This document shows positions 57,764-64,000 of a stretch of 64,000 nt of DNA, piece after piece. The notes under the pieces are model-generated. The model had not been told where the DNA came from. It saw only the letters and a list, made by a program, of their open reading frames with translations, and did not search any database. A program made the position numbers and the translations under genes. Each line of letters opens with the position of its first letter. Positions within the stretch are counted from its first letter, which is position 1. This DNA comes from Saksenaea vasiformis B4078 (lineage: Eukaryota; Mucoromycota; Mucoromycetes; Mucorales; Saksenaeaceae), in the NCBI GenBank assembly GCA_000697055.1, contig JNDT01002269.1, positions 62,001-126,000 of the forward strand, given 5' to 3'.

Positions 57764-58507
57764 ATGGTGACAACTTACTCTTTTGACGACGTATCAAAGC
57801 ATTCCGCTCGAAAGGATTTGTGGGTGGTTATCCACAATAAGGTCTACAACGTCAGCGAATTCATTCAAGAGGTCGGTACCTTTTTATTATTATTATTATT
57901 ATGTATTTATCTGTATATATGCTTACACCCCAATTTATAGCATCCTGGTGGTAAGTAGACAAAGTCACGCTTTGTTATCAAATGTATTGATTCCAGGACG
58001 ATAACAAAAAAAAAAGGTGAGGAGGTCTTGGCTGATGAGGCAGGTAAGTCAGTTGATAATGTCAAAACTATCGACTTCCTTTTTTTCTTACGGATTGATT
58101 AGGCAAGGATGCCACAGAGGCATTTGAAGATATCGGTCACTCGGAGGAAGCGCGTGAAATATTGAAAAAGTATTACATTGGTGATCTGGACGAACAGGTA
58201 ACTCGATTCTCTTTTAACGCATTGACCTGCGGAGTTTCCTAACACTCGGGTAAATCTCTATTATAGTCTAAGAAGACAGAACGCACATACAGCTCCATCC
58301 GAGCAGGCGAACTTCCTGCAGAGCAGAACAAGGGAAAGGGATCGTAAGTAAAAAAAAAAAAAAAAAAGCTTTCATGGCGATAAAAGAAAAGAAAAGAAGA
58401 AAGTTTAATTGGTTTCGTTTGATAGCGCGCTTCGTGTAATCTTACCGGCTCTCGTTATCGTTGGTGCTCTCGTCTACAAATTTATCATTGTCCCTCAGCA
58501 GCATTAA
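57764..58507 (+). CDS. CYB5: Cytochrome b5, tail-anchored
   Basis: Six exons (57764-57871, 57941-57950, 58017-58043, 58103-58197, 58267-58343, 58426-58507) encode 132 residues with an exact frame. The haem-binding domain is intact: [20 protein letters not shown], the axial-ligand motif [17 protein letters not shown], and the second ligand in [12 protein letters not shown]. The linker ([20 protein letters not shown]) leads to a C-terminal membrane anchor ([20 protein letters not shown]) and a short lumenal tail, as in ER cytochrome b5. It donates electrons to fatty-acid desaturases, sterol enzymes and P450s. The His-Pro-Gly of the haem motif is encoded by a 10-nt micro-exon. Intron 2 ends in an A run rather than a pyrimidine tract; the nearer CAG acceptor would introduce a stop. 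Confidence 0.95.
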
Positions 58508-59098
58508 AACGCCGTAGACAAAGCCGTTGGAGCAAGAGAAAAAAGACAATACAAAAGGGAGAAAAGACTGTAATAAATTCAACTGTTCAATTTAATCTTA
58601 TTGTAAATGAACACAAACATCCATGTGCTCCCGGAATTTTGCTTTCCCCTTGTAAAGACTCCGGCCGAGATCGGTAAATCTCAGCCGTTGAACTTGAAAC
58701 GGCAGAATGCACGGCCAATTTTTTTTTTTTTGGGTCGAAGGGACGAAATTCAAACTGCGAACAAGGGGGGGCCACCGGCAAGAATCTCGCCGATCTTTTG
58801 CAACGTCCCTCGCGCCAAGCATGTTTATTATTATTATTATTCTCTTTTCCAGAGTAGCAATAGGTATATAAAAGGAAAAGTCTTACACTATGTCATTAAA
58901 AGAACGCACAGCATGTTCGCCTGAAGATACCTGTCGTTGCGCACGTTTAGTTATGGAGATGATTTCGCCAACGTGCATACATTCTTGGGCCCTTCCTATT
59001 GAATGCATATACTCGCATGCATAGGAGTGTACTGGTAAACGACGACGAACAGAGACCGCCAAGTGAGCTATCTCCTTCTTTTCCTTTCATCTACGGCC
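58508..59098. other. Intergenic, about 0.6 kb
   Basis: 3' flank of CYB5 and 5' flank of the transporter. Contains a T run (58720-58731) and (TTA)n at about 58826-58840. Overlapping frames at 58587-58924 on both strands lack any domain. Confidence 0.5.
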
Positions 59099-60447
59099 AT
59101 GCAGCTTGGTATCACTTGTCACCGACTGAGCTTTGTTTTTAGTCATACTACAGTCATTCTATTATATCAGTGGTTAGTTTACAAGTCATCCAATGGTAAG
59201 TTGGCCCTTATTCTTTTGGAGTTAAGTATTAACAGGAATTTAAAAGCTATTGCTGGTCCTCTGAATATCTTTGCCGCCTATTTTGGTATGTTCCTTATTC
59301 GTGGCGCATTACCACCACGTAAGGATTCCAAATATCCGCCCTTACTGGGAGAGGAAACCAAACACGAAGATGTCCCGCTGCCAGTGATTCTGAAATTGAC
59401 GTGTGCCGATTTTGTCGCAACCGCCGGATACTGTTTTGTCGTCAGCTGGATTGGTAGCGGTGTAAGCTCCTTCTTTTCCGCAAGATGGCCCCCCATCGAT
59501 GTTCACATTAAATCTTTTTCTTTATTTATTCTTTTTAGATAACCTCCATCGTGTATGGTAGCACCGTCATATGGTGTGCACTGTTAAGCTACTTGGTGAT
59601 GTGCGAGACTTTATCCACTCTACAATGGGTGAGCATTTTTGCTTCTTTTATGGGACTCGCAGCATGTTCCTTGGATGACGTGTATGCTCAGGGTAAATCT
59701 ATTTCTACAGGATCGCCGTATAGATCTAAATTATGACATGCAGATTTCTCCAATATCTTCAAGCTGTTTTTAGCGGTGGTACTTACGATTGTATATGGTA
59801 ATTCCTATTTTAAGTTTTCTGAGATTCTGAATTTCTGTCTCCTTCTCAAGCCTATACTATCGTCTATTCCGAACATGTTCTGTCTCGGTATCCTCGGCTA
59901 CAACCAGAAGAACTTTGTTACAGAATGGGTTGCTGTGGAACAGTATTCGCAATCCTCTGGATTATCATCAACGTACTATGGAATCCTTCCCAATGGGCGT
60001 ATAGCAGCGACACAGATGTGCTCCTGTTGATGGGGATATACATTATTGTGACGCTCTCGACCACGTTGCATATGTGGAACCATTTCCAACTACTTGAACG
60101 AACAGGCAATGTAAGAAGAGGAGGAAAGAAAAAAAAAAACAAAACAAGCGGAGATTGAAGTGACAAACAACCGAAAATCCTGACATGTGTCAAACTTTCA
60201 ATTTGTTAAAAAGGTGGCAACTATGATCCTACATGGTGCTATTACATTATTGGTGTACGATGGTAGCCACATGCTATATTGTTCTGTCGATTCAGCCCAA
60301 TGTAAGCAAATTTGTTCATGCCCAAATTTCCTGATCTCTCAATTTATCACATGAAATGTAGGTTTCACAAAAGCGAAAGCCGTTGGATCCACCTTGGTTG
60401 TTACTTTTACGGCACTATTCCTAGCGAGCACCAATCGCAGCACGTAG
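59099..60447 (+). CDS. Drug/metabolite transporter (DMT) superfamily protein, about ten transmembrane helices
   Basis: Six exons (59099-59461, 59539-59692, 59744-59797, 59851-60110, 60214-60301, 60362-60447) encode 334 residues with an exact frame. Hydrophobic helices alternate with short loops. DFVATAGYCFVVSWIGSGIT, VYGSTVIWCALLSYLVMCET and STLQWVSIFASFMGLAACSL have the layout of EamA/nucleotide-sugar-transporter-like proteins, where the inner helix pair around S..IVYGS..W..L.SY....E lines the path. A second half follows (AILWIIINVLWNPSQWAY; VLLLMGIYIIVTLSTTLHMW). Start ATG 59099 is in context GGCCATGCAG. A GTAAGT at 59195 is not used; splicing there would create a stop. Likely in Golgi, ER or vacuolar membrane; substrate unknown. 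Confidence 0.75.
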
Positions 60448-61029
60448 CAGAAAAAAAAAACATAACTACTACATAACAAACAAATCACCTATTTTTTTTT
60501 TTCATTTCATTTCATTTCTTTTTTCGTAGAAATCTCATGTCAAGCCTATTGGAGACCCTGGAACGTTTAATTTTACTTTGTTTATAAAGTAGTAGCGACT
60601 CCGTGGTACTATGATGACTTTGTATGCTCTAGCACCTTACGAAACATTGGGCAAAAACCAGTCAAAGAAAAACTCTTTGTTCAAGTTTACATTAAACACA
60701 TCAACCACTATTAAACAAAACGGGGTCAATATACGTCCCAAACATGTAAACGTTTCGTAAACATGGCGTCATTTGAATTTTGAAAAAATTTGTATGTTAA
60801 AATTCAAAAAAGGTTGACCCAGCCGATGTCCGAATTGTGGGACGATCTCATCTGATTCTCATGACATGACAAAGAGAGAGAGAGTGAGAGAGAGCACACC
60901 CTCCCTTGGAAATAGAACAACCCAATGAAAATCATCCGATAGAAGGTTTCACTCTGCCTTGTATATATTCACCTTGGTCCGATCCCAAGAATTTTCCTCG
61001 TCTTTTCTCCTTTTATTATACCTTGTACC
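60448..61029. other. Intergenic, about 0.6 kb
   Basis: 3' flank of the transporter and 5' flank of the next gene. GA-rich repeat at about 60870-60895. No gene seen. Confidence 0.5.
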
Positions 61030-61910
61030 ATGTGGTTTGAGGGCGCACAATCAAATGGTAAAAAAAAAAACCATAGTTACCATTGTATTCTTTACTTCAT
61101 GTTACACACTGGATCGCTCATCAAATCTTCTTCTTTTTCTTTTCTCTTCCTTTGTTTTTTCTAGTCCCTTCGATGGAAAAAGAAACGGTCTCACCAACTT
61201 ACGGTAACACTTACGTTGAATATGGAGAAGACGACGAAACAACAATCACAAGCACGACCATGGATCAAGACGCTCCTTACATAAACTCACCACCCATGGA
61301 TACTACCACCGCTTTCGAACAAGAAATCCAGACCGAGAATGCAGGTGTATCACAAGCCGCCTATTTCCTGGATGGTGGCCACCGATTCATTTCGGTAGGA
61401 TCCTGCCGGCAAGCACATCAATTCCTTTTCTTATGATCTCTTCTTTTTTTTTTACCTTTTTAGCTACCTACTTTGGGCGGTTCCAAATCAGCCTCGAACA
61501 TCTTGCGTATATTTGAACAGTGGTTGGAAAACAAACTGCTCTATCACCAACATCCCGATCATCTACCAATACTCGAGGATGGTGTCGAACTCGTTGCCGA
61601 AGACATACTGAACCAAATGAAGTTACGCACATCACTCCGTTCTCTCACTGGTATTTCCAAGGTGTATCTCAAAATCCGCACCGGCCATATTTACTTTTAC
61701 CATCACCTCGAAGACGGTCAACCGCTGATTACGGAAGATTTGGAAGAGGTTTTCCAGCAATTTCCATTGTTCGTTGAAACTATGATCTATACAACCACCG
61801 ACACTAAGGACACTCCTTCATCCTCCATCCAGTTCCTTTTAACCCTTGAGAACATGACAATCAATCCTGGAAAACCATATCACCTTATGCAACTTGTTTC
61901 ACACGAGTGA
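61030..61910 (+). CDS. Uncharacterised protein (234 aa)
   Basis: Three exons (61030-61057, 61165-61394, 61464-61910) with an exact frame. The N-terminal third is acidic and Thr-rich (YVEYGEDDETTITSTTMDQD) and probably disordered. From about residue 75 on, the protein looks folded: ILRIFEQWLENKLLYHQHPD, VELVAEDILNQMKLRTSLRS, GISKVYLKIRTGHIYFYHHL and ITEDLEEVFQQFPLFVETMI, followed by a beta-like end (IQFLLTLENMTINPGKPYHL). No family or catalytic motif was recognised. The splice signals and composition argue strongly that it is a real gene; function is unknown. Confidence 0.7.
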
Positions 61911-62013
61911 TCCTCTTTTCTCCTCTCCCTTCCTTTCCTATAGCGTATGATTCTAACGTTTTAAGCTAACATCTTGTAAATACATGTTTTATCATGGGGG
62001 GTTTGGCAAATAT

Positions 62014-63443
62014 TTACACTACTCGGAATCGGAATCGGTATAACTGACGAGGCCAGACGTCACTGTTATGCACATTAATCATGACGTTAAAACATGCCAC
62101 CTTTATATATATCTTTATACCTGTATCGCTCTTTTCTTGCCGCCTTTTTTTAATTGGTCTCACTGCAACATTCTCCAATCCATGTACTTCTGTTTCATCG
62201 TTAGACATTTGCTCGTTCGGCTTTCCGAAACCGGCGTTTTTCAGAAACGGATCTGTCTTTAATCGAGTACGGAGAGATGCACGGGTACCTAGATCATCCA
62301 CACTATGACTCTTAGACGCCTGGCCAAACAAGGGCGACACTGTCTTTTTGAGTTTACGATGATCGACGTCCGACAATGCAGGACCTGATAAAAAAAAAAG
62401 AAAAAGTTTTTTTTTTTTTTTTTTAGTTATCAATGAACCCTTGCTGATCAATGCATCTCTATTTATCCTACCGTTGTATTCCACCCTTCGCGCTTCAGCC
62501 GCATCACTGGGGGATTCCGGCAACAATGTGATATGCAACGAATTCTTGTCCCGTAATCGCTCTGTTTCCTGCTCAACTGCCTTTTCTTTTTTCTTGGCTT
62601 CTCGAAATTTTCGGCGCAGTTCTTGTGATCTAGCGTATGGATCTTTCCATTGTGTCTCATTCAGTTGCTGAATCTGCGTTAGCACGGGTACAGCTTCTTC
62701 TGAGGCCTTCTTGTCCTTTATGCCGTGCTCTAGCCGAAACATCGCATCTGTCTCCAATTTCTCTTTTGTCACCTCATCTAAAATGACGACGTGGTTTCGT
62801 TCTAGTCCATGCGCTACATAGCTTCCAATTTCTTTCTTTTTCTTTACCTTTAAGACGAATAACTTCGCTATCTTCAGGTTCCCATTCCTCGACCTTTTTA
62901 CGTGCACCATCAACCACGACATAAGCGGCATTCTGAAAATGGTAGGTCAGTCTCCGTGATAACGCACGCTTGCTTGCTGCTTGCATTACCTTTGGATCGG
63001 TATGGATCTCAATCCATTGACTACATAAATGGCATTTCATACGAAATTGGAGAATGGGGGTACTGTAGTAGTTGCCGATCTTTTTCTTTTCAGCATTGTA
63101 ACGAACCCCTGATGTACTGCATTGAGTTCACAAGCCGATCCAATTTGTCATGTTACCTTTGCCAATGTGATTGTCGCAACCCGTACACCAGATATTGAAT
63201 GGCAGTTCAAATCTTCCTCGAGTTAGATCAAAACCAGAAGAAGGGTACTAGGTTGACAATCACCTGACGACAAGAATGCCCTGATCAATCTTACGGGCTC
63301 TAGCACCCAATGGATGCTTCCCAACATGCTGATTGACTGTACCCTAAATGTCGCTTAGTAAAATAGTAATCGCATACGAGAACAAGAGAAGGTACTTTGT
63401 CCGGAGTCCAATCGGGAGGGTAATACTTATTGAATGGCTGCAT
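62014..63443 (-). CDS. SAF4: Splicing factor of the CWC16 family, Saf4/CCDC130-like
   Basis: A multi-exon minus-strand gene. The first exon (63396-63443) encodes MQPFNKYYPPDWTPDK and joins GTVNQHVGKHPLGARARKID, then ILVVRFELPFNIWCTGCDNH, GVRYNAEKKKIGNYYSTPIL and FRMKCHLCSQWIEIHTDPK. The two CxxC pairs form the zinc-binding core of CWC16 proteins. YVVVDGARKKVEEWEPEDSE and EKLETDAMFRLEHGIKDKKA follow. The HPLGARARK element and KYYPPDW start place it with Saf4/CCDC130 rather than Yju2/CCDC94. A Lys/Arg-rich coiled region and a basic tail (PIKKRRQEKSDTG) complete it; the last about 35 codons to TAA at 62014 may be partly read-through of an intron. Role by family: spliceosome factor for suboptimal splice sites and catalytic activation. 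Confidence 0.9.
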
Positions 63444-63809
63444 TCAGTAGTTAATATAAGCAAGAAAGAAGTTGGACAAGAGAGATAGCTCTGACTCCGA
63501 TTCAAGAACCATAAGCAGTCCACGTGCACTCCAAGCAAGACATGCTCTCAGCGAGCCTATGTGCTCTGTGAAGCTTTTGAACACGCATATCTGTGGCAGC
63601 AGGTTAAATACATGAGAAAGGATGTAATTATGAAAATTGCTTTACACTATTGCAATGCAACAGCATAATGATAATCCAGTCCAGTAAAAAGGAACAGCAT
63701 TGCGGAAAACGCAGAAATCCCATAATCGCTCCATCTGTCTAGTCTCTTTCAAATTTTACTACTTTCTTTTTTTTTTTTTGACTGTGTTACTTGCTTCCTA
63801 CATCTATAG
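63444..63809. other. Intergenic, divergent
   Basis: 5' flank of SAF4 and of the partial gene at the right edge. A T run (63767-63779) just before an AG at 63808-63809 resembles an intron end, so an upstream exon of the edge gene may lie here. Confidence 0.4.
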
Positions 63810-64000
63810 TGGAGGATGCTAGTGATATAGGTGAGCTTTCTTACCTTGCTTACGAGAATGCTATGGATTTCCAGGGAAGCGGTCCTATATCACCAAATGA
63901 ATCCAGTCATTTTCACGAATACTCGCTTCCTCTGGAAAAATATCCGTCAATATCACAGATGAGATCATTTACAAACCGGAAAACAACGGATCAACAAGCG
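63810..64000 (+). CDS. Start of an unidentified gene, truncated by window end
   Basis: After a pyrimidine tract and CTATAG acceptor the frame stays open for about 63 codons to the end of the window (EDASDIGELSYLAYENAMDF; GSGPISPNESSHFHEYSLPL; EKYPSISQMRSF). The text is Ser/Pro- and acid-rich and looks like the disordered N-terminus of a regulatory protein. No domain is visible yet. Confidence 0.4.

Noticed and set aside
57951..57996. Shorter CYB5 intron ending at TTCCAG
   Set aside because: It would place TAA two codons downstream and break the haem domain; the A-rich acceptor at 58016 restores [10 protein letters not shown].
59195..59235. GTAAGT...TTAACAG that looks like an intron in the DMT transporter
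   Set aside because: Removing these 40 nt creates an immediate stop, whereas reading through stays in frame with all later exons.

Overview
This window looks like nuclear DNA of an early-diverging fungus, most likely Mucoromycota (a Mucorales relative such as Lichtheimia, Absidia or Rhizopus; the species is not determinable from sequence alone). Genes are interrupted by many short spliceosomal introns (mostly 43-70 nt, GT...AG). Intergenic DNA is rich in A and T runs. The genes are fungal: a COX8-type oxidase subunit, a Pbi2-type proteinase B inhibitor, a PalB/Rim13-like calpain and a Uga4-like permease. An E2F-family transcription factor is present; E2F is known from animals, plants and early-diverging fungi but was replaced by SBF/MBF in Dikarya. 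I saw no tRNA, rRNA, CRISPR array, bacterial operon or intact transposon.

Left part (1-24.1 kb): tail of a probable glycerol-3-phosphate acyltransferase; a GABA/amino-acid permease; a short E2F; the E1-alpha subunit of branched-chain keto acid dehydrogenase; a NUDT19-like Nudix hydrolase (divergent from E1-alpha); a secreted protein with a long Asp run; a gene-poor block (11.0-15.7 kb); COX8; a single-pass membrane protein; a phytanoyl-CoA dioxygenase-family protein; the proteasome chaperone Nas2/PSMD9; a His/Gly-rich GPI-anchor protein; and the ubiquitin-conjugating enzyme Ubc4.

Middle (24.1-42 kb): a 3.8-kb stretch without convincing genes; a decayed Tnp2/CACTA-like transposase relic; a large calpain-7/PalB-type protease just upstream of it on the same strand; glycine cleavage H protein; two small unknown ORFs; the proteinase B inhibitor Pbi2; and a mitochondrial RNase II/Dss1-type exoribonuclease.

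Right part (42-64 kb): two tandem F-box/leucine-rich-repeat paralogues; SRP19/Sec65 and the TFIIH subunit Tfb3 as a tight divergent pair; a small WWE-like protein; an anion:cation symporter of the MFS; a 34-residue zinc-knuckle microprotein split over three exons; a type-I-like glutamine synthetase; cytochrome b5 with a 10-nt micro-exon; a DMT-superfamily transporter; an unrecognised conserved-looking protein; a Saf4/CCDC130 splicing factor; and the start of another gene at the right edge.

The genes do not form a pathway cluster; this is a normal mixed housekeeping segment. Gene models were spliced by hand. Where exon lengths are given the reading frame closes exactly (permease, E2F, E1-alpha, Nudix, COX8, PhyH, GPI protein, Ubc4, GcvH, Pbi2, Dss1, Sec65, Tfb3, zinc knuckle, Cyb5, DMT transporter). 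The most interesting observations are the zinc-knuckle microprotein, the minimal E2F without a marked box, several purine-rich 3' splice sites, the micro-exon carrying the haem-binding motif, and a stop codon created by splicing in the permease.
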